From JBAZOD01 sp041648955 (GTDB lineage Bacteria > Patescibacteriota > Patescibacteriia > Patescibacteriales > JAQTRU01): a stretch of DNA of 5,588 nucleotides. The stretch covers positions 1 to 5,588 of the forward strand of contig JBAZOD010000063.1 in assembly GCA_041648955.1 (NCBI GenBank), given 5' to 3'. The notes beneath the pieces were generated by a model that was not told where the DNA came from, did no database searches, and was given only the letters and a program-made list of their open reading frames with translations. Positions 1 to 5,168 of this stretch are shown piece by piece. Made by a program: the position numbers and the translations under genes. Each line of letters starts with the position of its first letter. Position 1 is the first letter of the stretch.

Positions 1-84
1 GGCCTTGAAAACTTAAAAGGAATAACCATCGACCATTCTCAAATTGCTGATTTAGTATGGTTATTGGGAGTAAATATAATATAA
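1..84 (+). CDS. C-terminal end of an unrecognised protein (partial, 5' end outside window)
   Basis: Frame 1 is open from the first base and ends at TAA (82-84), followed at once by a second TAA. It gives 27 residues; the tail IADLVWLLGVNII is a short hydrophobic, helix-like end. I do not recognise the family from this fragment and assign no function. It is the only plus-strand gene supported here, and it converges on the metallophosphoesterase gene, with about 110 bases between the two stop codons. A chance open frame of 27 codons is possible in AT-rich DNA, although tandem stop codons and ordinary amino-acid composition favour a real gene end. Confidence 0.5.
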   Translation, partial: GLENLKGITIDHSQIADLVWLLGVNII

Positions 85-143
85 TAAATTTTAATTTTTT
101 ATATAAAAAACATTATGGAAAAAATAATTTTACCGCGAGGCTT

Positions 144-173
144 AAAAGCGATAATCACCGTGAACATTATCGC
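144..173 (-). terminator. Probable terminator of the metallophosphoesterase gene
   Basis: An 8-bp perfect inverted repeat, GCGATAAT (148-155) and ATTATCGC (166-173), encloses a 10-base loop. Read on the minus strand, the stem is followed directly by four T residues (147-144). It starts 22 bases past the stop codon of the minus-strand gene at 196, in the gap between two convergent genes. The T-run is short and half the stem is A/T, so termination may be weak. On the plus strand no T-run follows. Confidence 0.42.
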
Positions 174-195
174 CACAATCTCATAAAATTAAATA

Positions 196-1356
196 TTATT
201 TTAAAGTAATCAAAACTATTTCTGACCGACTCCCGGTTCGCATCGTCGGTCCCCAAACTCCCGTGCCGCTGGTAGTATAAAGAGAGAAATTTCCATCCCG
301 ATATAATCCATTGCTATAGCCGTTATAAATTAATTTCGTTACTAAATTGAAAGGAAAAATTTGACCATTGTGCGTGTGGCCCGACAATTGCAAGTCGATG
401 CCAAGCCCTTTGGTAGCGGTAAAATCGGTATTTGGAGATAAATAAATATCTTTATGAGAGCTATCTTTGTCGGTCGAACTATAAAAAATATCAACCGGCG
501 CATGATAAAGTAAAATTGATGGTTTTTCTTGGTTATAATTGTTTATAATATTTTTTCCATTCTTATTTTCATCAATACCAGGATAACTTACGCCTATAAA
601 TTGCAGGCCGTTTATGTCCGCCACTTCATCGTCTAAAATATTTATTTCGGTTTTCTTTAAAGTCGCCAGAACCTCTTCTATGCCTAAGTATATTTCATGG
701 TTGCCAGTAACATAATAGACTCCCTCGGACGTCTTGAAGCTGTCAAGAAGCTCAACGAAAGAATCTAAATTTCCATCCATACCATCAAACAAATCGCCGG
801 TGATAACAATCGCTTCCGGGCGAAGGTTGTTCACCTTATTCAAAACTCGCTCTAAAAAATTTTTTCCCAAAACCTCCCCTAAATGCAGGTCGGAAATTTG
901 AACAATAGTTTTCCCCTGCCAATTAGCCGGCAAGCCGTCAATGGAAACTGTTATTTTTTTTACAGTCGGGAAAAAAGCATTAACTACGCCATAACCGCTA
1001 TAAATAATAGTGACTAGCAAAACCATTATGCCAGTCAAACGGCGGTTCATTTTTCTTCCAGTCGCTTCTACTGCTCCCGTTATAAGCCAAACCGCTCCAA
1101 TTATCAACAAAAAATTTATTAACACCCCCGGCCAGAGGGAAAAAATAAAATATATTATTTTAGTCAAAAAGTTTTCTTGCCAATAAACCAAAAGCGAAGA
1201 AAAAATAAAACCTATTGGTAATAAGAAAAAAATCAGACGAAGAATATTTTTCCCGCGCCGGCTGCCGATAGAAAAACTCCTGGCAAAAAAATCATAGACC
1301 AGCCAATGGGCAGCAACTAAAAATACTATCGCTATAAATAAAAACAGATAGGCCAT
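196..1356 (-). CDS. Membrane-anchored metallophosphoesterase (YkuE/YaeI-like)
   Basis: A 386-residue protein of the calcineurin-like metallophosphoesterase superfamily, expected to hydrolyse a phosphomono- or diester with two bound metal ions. The N-terminal third has about four hydrophobic membrane segments (near residues 3-24, 38-58, 66-96 and 107-127). The catalytic domain follows from about residue 135, with all metal-binding blocks in order: DLH (156-158), GD (187-188), GNHE (218-221), YHAP (284-287) and GHTHNGQ (326-332). The C-terminal GVWGPTMRTGSRSEI block is also typical. The stretch between YHAP and GHTH (about 290-318) is longer than I expect and polar. The ATG at 1356 is preceded by AAAGG 11 bases away and by a TATAAT box. 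It is probably transcribed alone, since a strong hairpin (1517-1556) separates it from the ATPase gene upstream. The substrate is unknown; E. coli YaeI and B. subtilis YkuE are the nearest named types I recall. Confidence 0.93.
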   Translation of the reverse strand: MAYLFLFIAIVFLVAAHWLVYDFFARSFSIGSRRGKNILRLIFFLLPIGFIFSSLLVYWQENFLTKIIYFIFSLWPGVLINFLLIIGAVWLITGAVEATGRKMNRRLTGIMVLLVTIIYSGYGVVNAFFPTVKKITVSIDGLPANWQGKTIVQISDLHLGEVLGKNFLERVLNKVNNLRPEAIVITGDLFDGMDGNLDSFVELLDSFKTSEGVYYVTGNHEIYLGIEEVLATLKKTEINILDDEVADINGLQFIGVSYPGIDENKNGKNIINNYNQEKPSILLYHAPVDIFYSSTDKDSSHKDIYLSPNTDFTATKGLGIDLQLSGHTHNGQIFPFNLVTKLIYNGYSNGLYRDGNFSLYTTSGTGVWGPTMRTGSRSEIVLITLK

Positions 1357-1384
1357 AATTAATCTTACCTTTTAATTTACCTTC

Positions 1385-1416
1385 ATTATAACAAAAATAG
1401 CCAGTATCGGCTATTT
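1385..1416 (-). promoter_or_regulatory. Extended -10 promoter of the metallophosphoesterase gene, with an inverted repeat in the spacer
   Basis: On the minus strand TGTTATAAT (1393-1385) is a perfect extended -10 element, 28 bases before the ATG at 1356. The region 17 bases upstream has no good -35 match, which extended -10 promoters tolerate. An 8-bp inverted repeat, AAATAGCC (1395-1402) and GGCTATTT (1409-1416) with a 6-base spacer, lies directly upstream in the place of the -10/-35 spacer. It could be an operator, or a weak terminator for read-through, since T residues follow it on the minus strand. Confidence 0.5.
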
Positions 1417-1440
1417 CAGCTCGTGTATAATGTAAAAATT

Positions 1441-1600
1441 GTGGAACCGCCTGCCGCTAAAATTACGGCTCGGAATTTGCCTCGCTTCTGCCCGTTCAAT
1501 CCCCTTCCGTAAAATGAAATAAAAACTGTCCCGCAAATGCGAGGCAGTTTTTATTTTATGGCACCCCGTTCGGGTTCAGAAGCCTATTTTAAAGGGGGCT
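1441..1600. other. Intergenic region with nested inverted repeats, GC-richer than its surroundings
   Basis: No credible gene lies between 1357 and 1685. This part is visibly richer in G and C than its flanks and holds several complementary segments. GCCG (1453-1456) and CGGC (1466-1469) form a small hairpin. GCTTCTGCCCG (1484-1494) can pair with CGGG-TT-CAGAAGC (1571-1583), 11 bp with a 2-base bulge, and encloses the terminator hairpin 1517-1556. TGCCTCGC (1478-1485) is the exact complement of GCGAGGCA (1539-1546) inside that hairpin, which allows an alternative fold. It could be a structured RNA, a dispersed palindromic repeat, or an elaborate terminator. A TATAAT at 1426-1431 on the plus strand could start a short plus-strand RNA ending at the hairpin, but I see no -35 for it. 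Confidence 0.45.
1517..1556 (-). terminator. Strong bidirectional terminator hairpin, 3' of the ATPase gene
   Basis: AAATAAAAACTG (1517-1528) pairs perfectly with CAGTTTTTATTT (1545-1556). The stem continues inward through a C-G and a T-G pair and then CGCA (1532-1535) with TGCG (1538-1541), leaving two loop bases. The A-rich and T-rich outer arms supply a U-tract on either strand. On the minus strand it lies 130 bases past the ATPase stop codon, so it is the first convincing terminator for that transcript and insulates the metallophosphoesterase gene downstream. Confidence 0.65.
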
Positions 1601-1685
1601 TTGAAGGTATTTTGAAATGTTTATGAGTATATGGGTCTTACAGGCAAAACCAGTCTTTCATACTGAAATATATCCCATTTACTAA

Positions 1686-2918
1686 CTATCTGCTTATGCT
1701 TATATCGCCCCAACGAAGATAAAATGCAAAAAATGGATCAGTTATATGTAAGCGTTTTTCCTCTTCGTCAAAATCAATTACTGGTGTTGAACTTTGATCT
1801 GTGGCTGCTATTTGCGCCATATGCTTAAGAACGCGGGCAACTTCCTGCACATTAGGAATATCATCTTGAATACATATCTCTTTAATTGCTGCTCGTAAAT
1901 CTTCATATTCAAGCGTTATAAGTCCAGGCTTAATATTCGATAATCCATGAAGGACTAATCCATAAATATCAACTTTTTGACCAGATTTAAGTTTCCGTTG
2001 TTTACGATCTGAATGAGAACGTGGTCCTCTAGCTAATTTTTCAAAAATTGGACGGCCTATAGTTTCTGCAGAAGTTTTGAATATATTTTCTAAATCAAAT
2101 GAATCTATCTTGCAAATTTCTCGACAGAATTCTTGCATTAAATGCGGACTTCCGATTGATTCTTTAGCTAAACGTTCTACAGTCTTATAATCCACATCAA
2201 TATTTAAAACATGGAATCCTGTTTTTGGAATATACTGTAATTCATCATCCTTCCATATCGGAATGTTCACTGGCAATATTCTTCCAGTCATCTCCTTCTC
2301 AACTTTCACTGCATCATATCTCCTATGAGGAATTGCGATTACAACAACTGGAATGCCTTCGAAAACCAAAGGCTTTAAAGCACGTATAATGTTGCCCTGT
2401 AGTCCCTTTGGCAAATAATGAAAGTCGTCAATTACAAGAGGTACACGTGACTTGCGTAAACCAGACAGAGCTGTTACTCTTGGTGTTATTTCCCTTGAAT
2501 ACGAAGTAGCCTTTTCTTCATTTGCCCCAATCTTACTCCCAATGCTACCTTTAGCCTTAGCAATAAGAGCGCCCCCCTCCGCAGAAGCTTCTCCAGATAG
2601 TTCGGCATGAGTACCTTCAGTAGACTCTGTTTCCATTACTTGAAATAAACCAAGTTGATCAATGATGTATGTCCAAAAATCATTTTCGTCTCCAATTGCT
2701 CCACCATCAATCCAAATTGCATTATCTCGTGGTAAAATTTTCTGGACTAAAACAGTTTTACCAGATTTTGTATGTCCAGTAACTATAGCCAATTTACATA
2801 AATTCTCTAACACACTTCCGACTTTTTCTTCTAACGCCAAGCTTTCTCTTGAATTATAAGTATATTTAGGAAAACCGCCGGGCACAAAAACATCAAAATA
2901 GTTTACACTTTTACTCAT
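1686..2918 (-). CDS. STAND/AAA-type P-loop ATPase, uncharacterised family
   Basis: A soluble 410-residue ATPase with no signal peptide or obvious membrane segment. Walker A is GHTKSGKT (48-55) and Walker B is VPLVIDDFHYLP (159-170), with Asp164 and Asp165. A sensor-1-like strand ends in AIPHRR (195-200), Arg213 in MTGRI is a possible arginine finger, and GSPHLM (256-261) resembles the GxP motif of STAND and ORC/Cdc6-type ATPases. The C-terminal part (about 315-410) reads as a winged-helix-like domain ending in ITDPFFAFYLRWG. Between residues 97 and 140 lies a Gly/Ala/Ser/Glu/Lys-rich insert unlike the rest of the protein. I remember similar ATP-binding proteins with such an insert in other bacteria, but no known function. 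The ATG at 2918 has no Shine-Dalgarno. The gene starts 52 bases past tRNA-Trp, with no clear promoter between, so co-transcription with the tRNA is possible. It is not paired with an obvious partner gene. Role inferred only as an NTP-driven switch. Confidence 0.8.
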   Translation of the reverse strand: MSKSVNYFDVFVPGGFPKYTYNSRESLALEEKVGSVLENLCKLAIVTGHTKSGKTVLVQKILPRDNAIWIDGGAIGDENDFWTYIIDQLGLFQVMETESTEGTHAELSGEASAEGGALIAKAKGSIGSKIGANEEKATSYSREITPRVTALSGLRKSRVPLVIDDFHYLPKGLQGNIIRALKPLVFEGIPVVVIAIPHRRYDAVKVEKEMTGRILPVNIPIWKDDELQYIPKTGFHVLNIDVDYKTVERLAKESIGSPHLMQEFCREICKIDSFDLENIFKTSAETIGRPIFEKLARGPRSHSDRKQRKLKSGQKVDIYGLVLHGLSNIKPGLITLEYEDLRAAIKEICIQDDIPNVQEVARVLKHMAQIAATDQSSTPVIDFDEEEKRLHITDPFFAFYLRWGDISISR

Positions 2919-2970
2919 AATTAGTGTGGTTTACTGAGTTAATGGGTCTGTTTACACAGAATTCTTCAAG

Positions 2971-3041
2971 CACGGGATGTAGGAATCGAACCCACGCTAG
3001 AGGTTTTGGAAACCCCTGTACTACCATTATACTAATCCCGC
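2971..3041 (-). tRNA. tRNA-Trp (anticodon CCA)
   Basis: A full cloverleaf of 71 bases reads on the minus strand. The acceptor is GCGGGAT with ATCCCGT (first pair a G-U wobble), the D-stem GTAT with GTAC, the anticodon stem GGGGT with ACCTC around loop TTCCAAA, the variable loop TAGC, and the T-stem GTGGG with CCTAC around TTCGATT. The anticodon CCA is at 3009-3007. The discriminator base is G (2971), as expected for bacterial tRNA-Trp, and the anticodon and T arms closely resemble tRNA-Trp of Bacillus as I remember it. The 3' CCA is not encoded (CTT follows the discriminator), so it must be added enzymatically. It lies between the four-helix-bundle cassette and the ATPase gene. Confidence 0.93.
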
Positions 3042-3054
3042 GTAATTAACAATT

Positions 3055-3078
3055 GACAGTTAACCTTTGACAATTGAC
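3055..3078. repeat. Left arm of inverted repeat flanking the four-helix-bundle gene
   Basis: This arm matches the reverse complement of 3453-3476 at 21 of 24 positions. The inner 12 bases (3067-3078) are an exact match. It begins 3 bases past the stop codon of the enclosed gene, and its outer end is 13 bases from tRNA-Trp. It is itself built from related units, with AATTGAC at 3051-3057 and again at 3072-3078. Confidence 0.75.
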
Positions 3079-3081
3079 TTT

Positions 3082-3432
3082 TTATTTTCTTAGGTTTTTT
3101 ATAAAACCGCCTAATTGTTTTACTATACTTTCTAAATCTCCTTTTAACGTCTCGGATTCTTTATCTGAAATTTTCTTAAAATCATGCATTATGTCCAAAC
3201 AGGCAACGACTTCGTTTGCTGAAGCGATGGAAATTTCTAAAAATTTAGCGAAATCTTTGTCGGATTTTTTCGCGGAACCTTCCGCAATATTTAGAATTAC
3301 TGACAAAGCCGCCCGTTTTAGCTGATCCCTAAAAGAATAATCCTGGACTCTTAGAGATATAATTAAAATATTTTTACAGCATCTCTTGGCCTGCTCATAA
3401 ACTGGAAAATCAAAAAAACGAAAAGTTTTCAT
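3082..3432 (-). CDS. Four-helix-bundle protein, 23S rRNA intervening-sequence (IVP) type
   Basis: A 116-residue, mostly helical protein of the S23/IVP family (also related to the Avd accessory proteins of diversity-generating retroelements). The hallmark FRDQLKRAALSVILNIAEG lies at residues 34-52, followed by a long third helix (about 58-84) and a fourth (88-114). These proteins form pentameric four-helix-bundle barrels; their role is poorly understood, and this one is not inside a 23S rRNA gene. I chose the ATG at 3432 because the frame upstream offers only a TTG (3438) and neither start has a Shine-Dalgarno. The gene is enclosed by inverted repeats, 3 bases after its stop and 20 bases before its start, and sits between the AI-2E gene and tRNA-Trp in the same orientation. 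The right repeat arm, read on this strand, contains TTGACA, but a well-spaced -10 is not evident. No catalytic residues or reverse transcriptase gene are visible nearby. Confidence 0.9.
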   Translation of the reverse strand: MKTFRFFDFPVYEQAKRCCKNILIISLRVQDYSFRDQLKRAALSVILNIAEGSAKKSDKDFAKFLEISIASANEVVACLDIMHDFKKISDKESETLKGDLESIVKQLGGFIKNLRK

Positions 3433-3452
3433 AATCAACTATTTTAATGATA

Positions 3453-3476
3453 GTCAATTGTCAACTGTTAATTGTC
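3453..3476. repeat. Right arm of inverted repeat flanking the four-helix-bundle gene
   Basis: The partner of 3055-3078, with 21 of 24 positions complementary and the inner 12 bases (3453-3464) perfect. It contains AATTGTC twice, at 3456-3462 and 3470-3476. Its outer end reaches within 2 bases of the stop codon (3479-3481) of the AI-2E gene, so the repeat fills nearly all of the gap between the two genes. Confidence 0.75.
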
Positions 3477-3478
3477 GG

Positions 3479-4519
3479 TTATCTTTCCAGTACTTCTTCG
3501 TATTCCAATTCATAAATATGAAAAATCGTAACAGCCAAAGAAATTATCAATGGTCCTAAAAATACTCCCCAAAAACCAAATAAAGAAATGCCCCCTAAAA
3601 TTGATAAAACAATAAAAATCGGATGCACCTGCGCTTTCCCTTTTATAATATAAGCCCTGATGATATTATCAATTACACTAACAACTAATGTTCCCCAAGC
3701 CAGAATAAAAACTCCTTGCCAAACTTGCCCTGAAAAAAGTAGATAAACTCCGGTTGGGAACCAAATAAATCCCGATCCGATATAGGGCATAAGAGAAAAG
3801 AACCCCATCAACAAACCAGGGAAAAAAGCGGGTAAGCCGGCAATCATAAAACCAATGGCGCCGATCAAACCTTGCGCAATAGCCGTTACAAAAGTAGATA
3901 TCATCGTTGAATAGCTGACATCGCGGAATTTCTTGAATATTTCCCGATCATATTTATTCGGAAGAGGCGTCCAATACATTATTTTTTCCATCATTCTGCT
4001 TCCGTCAACAAAGAAAAAGAACATCGTAAAAATTATTACAATAATGGAAACAAAAAAATTGGTGGTTCCCATGACAAAATTTGTAGCTCCGCTTACCAGC
4101 CAGTCGCTTGATTTTTTTGCAGTATCAGCGATAAAGACTTTTATATCAACGCCGTCAAATCCTAATAAACTGGCTTTTTCTAAAATATTACTTTTTATTA
4201 TTCCATCTAAATTGCTCTCGTTTAAAAAATCGACTGTATCAGAATAAGCCAAAATTGATCTCTGGGCCGTATAAATAATCAAATTTACAGCCGGAATAAT
4301 AACTATTGAAATTATCAAAAGACACATTACGAGTGAAGCTAGATTTCTGTGGTTGCGGAATTTTTTTACCAGCCACTCATAAGGAGCGTAAAAAATTGAA
4401 ACTAAAATGGCGGCTGCCAAAATTTCTACTAAAAACGGCCTGAAAACAAGATAGCAAGCAACAAGCGCAAAAACGATCAAAACTATTAAGAAAATTTTGG
4501 AGATAAAATTTTTATTCAT
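3479..4519 (-). CDS. AI-2E/PerM-family integral membrane transporter
   Basis: A 346-residue polytopic inner-membrane protein of the AI-2E family transporters (formerly UPF0118; PerM, TqsA, YtvI). Members are proposed to export small molecules or act as Na+/H+ antiporters, and the substrate cannot be read from sequence. Two hydrophobic segments open the protein (about 8-46) and a third is near 61-84. A mainly soluble stretch (about 88-145) follows, then a block of five or so segments (150-335). Family landmarks are visible: PLPNKYDREIFKKF (185-198), LMPYIGSGFIWFPTGVYLL (243-261), IDNIIRAYIIKGKAQVHP (283-300) and LGGISLFGFWGVFLGP (308-323). The usual Arg-Pro after the IDN motif is Arg-Ala here (residues 288-289). 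The ATG at 4519 lies 4 bases past the lipoprotein stop codon, so translation is probably coupled. No Shine-Dalgarno is evident. Confidence 0.93.
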   Translation of the reverse strand: MNKNFISKIFLIVLIVFALVACYLVFRPFLVEILAAAILVSIFYAPYEWLVKKFRNHRNLASLVMCLLIISIVIIPAVNLIIYTAQRSILAYSDTVDFLNESNLDGIIKSNILEKASLLGFDGVDIKVFIADTAKKSSDWLVSGATNFVMGTTNFFVSIIVIIFTMFFFFVDGSRMMEKIMYWTPLPNKYDREIFKKFRDVSYSTMISTFVTAIAQGLIGAIGFMIAGLPAFFPGLLMGFFSLMPYIGSGFIWFPTGVYLLFSGQVWQGVFILAWGTLVVSVIDNIIRAYIIKGKAQVHPIFIVLSILGGISLFGFWGVFLGPLIISLAVTIFHIYELEYEEVLER

Positions 4520-4523
4520 ACTT

Positions 4524-4922
4524 TTATTTTAATACATCCGATAATTCCGGATGATTTTTCAAAATATAGCTATAGCGGTCAAAACTGGCTCCAGTTGCTT
4601 CGTCAAATAAAGGCGTGCCGCCAGTGTATTCTGTTTCTGTTAAATCTCCATAGCGGTTTAAATTCTTTTCTTCCAGCCATTTTTCAATTTTTTCCTTCTG
4701 CTCTCTGGAAAGATCTTCTGCCAGCAATTCTATCTTCTTTTCTCCTTCCAAAAAATCTATAGTCCCCTTCTCCTGGCTGCGCTGAATTTTTTTCAAGCCT
4801 TCTCCAATTTTGTCATCAAGACTTTTTAATTTAGACGAGATTCCGTCCGCTTGGCAGCCGGAAATAAAAATAATAAAAACAAGCAAAAAAACGATTTGCC
4901 CAGTTTTACCAAATTTTGACAT
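4524..4922 (-). CDS. Small predicted lipoprotein with coiled-coil, unknown function
   Basis: A 132-residue protein with a type II signal peptide: a basic start, a hydrophobic run (residues 10-20) and the lipobox ISGC with Cys23 as the lipidated residue. After it comes a charged helical, probably coiled-coil region (about 27-90, rich in Lys and Glu). A distinct tail (about 93-132) contains GGTPLFDEATGASFDRY and ends in LKNHPELSDVLK. I do not recognise a named family. It is expected to be anchored on the outer face of the cytoplasmic membrane. It lies 6 bases after rpmG and 4 bases before the AI-2E gene, so it is probably in their operon and may work with the transporter, which is inference from position only. 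No Shine-Dalgarno is visible before the ATG at 4922. Confidence 0.82.
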   Translation of the reverse strand: MSKFGKTGQIVFLLVFIIFISGCQADGISSKLKSLDDKIGEGLKKIQRSQEKGTIDFLEGEKKIELLAEDLSREQKEKIEKWLEEKNLNRYGDLTETEYTGGTPLFDEATGASFDRYSYILKNHPELSDVLK

Positions 4923-4928
4923 AAAAAT

Positions 4929-5084
4929 TTATTTGGTTTCTTTGTGTAAAGCGTGCTTCTTGCAATGTTTGCAATATTTTTTCAATTCCAATCTTCCTTT
5001 TAAGATTTTTTTATTTTTTCGAGAAAAATAATTTATTTTCTTACATTCTGTGCACTCTAGCTTTATCATGTTATCTTGTGACAT
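4929..5084 (-). CDS. rpmG: 50S ribosomal protein L33 (bL33)
   Basis: A 51-residue protein starting MSQDNMIKLECTECKK and ending in KKHALHKETK, the typical length and pattern of bL33 in the large ribosomal subunit near the E site. It is the zinc-ribbon form, with both Cys pairs present (C11-x2-C14 and C38-x2-C41). The ATG at 5084 is chosen over the internal ATG at 5069 because it gives the usual MSQDN start and has an A/G-rich stretch (AGAAAAG) just upstream. It is the first gene of a probable operon with the lipoprotein and the AI-2E protein. It has a good promoter at 5169-5198 and a leader that can fold into a hairpin ending about 9 bases before the start codon. Confidence 0.95.
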   Translation of the reverse strand: MSQDNMIKLECTECKKINYFSRKNKKILKGRLELKKYCKHCKKHALHKETK

Positions 5085-5093
5085 ATTCTTTTC

Positions 5094-5146
5094 TAGTTAG
5101 GCAGTTGGTCTAATGTTCAATAAAAAAACCAAAAACTGATTAACTA
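5094..5146 (-). promoter_or_regulatory. Structured leader hairpin of rpmG
   Basis: In the minus-strand transcript TAGTTA (5146-5141) pairs with TAACTA (5099-5094). After a symmetric 2x2 internal loop, CAGTT-TTT-GG (5138-5129) pairs with CCAACTG (5108-5102). This makes 13 base pairs with one 3-base bulge and a 20-base loop. The hairpin ends 9 bases before the rpmG ATG, close to its A/G-rich ribosome-binding stretch. It has no following T-run, so it does not look like a terminator. It may control translation or simply protect the 5' end. Confidence 0.45.
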
Positions 5147-5168
5147 ATATAATTAAAAATTATACCTA

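Noticed and set aside
115..186. ORF of 23 codons, ATG at 115, on the plus strand
   Set aside because: No Shine-Dalgarno, no recognisable product, and it overlaps the probable terminator hairpin 144-173.
1397..1416. CRISPR-like or riboswitch-like element in the gap 1357-1685
   Set aside because: The repeats are inverted pairs rather than regularly spaced direct repeats, and no known riboswitch core motif is visible.
1560..1585. Fragment resembling a tRNA T-arm (GGGTTC) as an attachment-site copy of tRNA-Trp
   Set aside because: It does not match the 3' end of tRNA-Trp beyond a few bases, no cloverleaf forms, and no integrase gene is present.
2662..2859. Plus-strand open frames at 2662-2859, 3074-3325, 3933-4247 and 4810-5031
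   Set aside because: Each lies antisense to a well-supported gene, with no recognisable protein features.
2971..3041. Reading the tRNA as tRNA-Gly (anticodon TCC)
   Set aside because: A loop of TTTCCAA breaks the anticodon stem. The loop TTCCAAA gives five pairs and anticodon CCA, and the discriminator G fits Trp.
3043..3078. Promoter for tRNA-Trp within the left repeat arm (TTGTCA with GTTAAT on the minus strand)
   Set aside because: The -10 match is poor and would lie only a few bases from the mature tRNA end, so initiation would fall inside the tRNA.
3436..3438. TTG start for the four-helix-bundle gene, two codons before the ATG
   Set aside because: The ATG at 3432 gives the usual short N-terminus, and the TTG has no ribosome-binding sequence in its favour.
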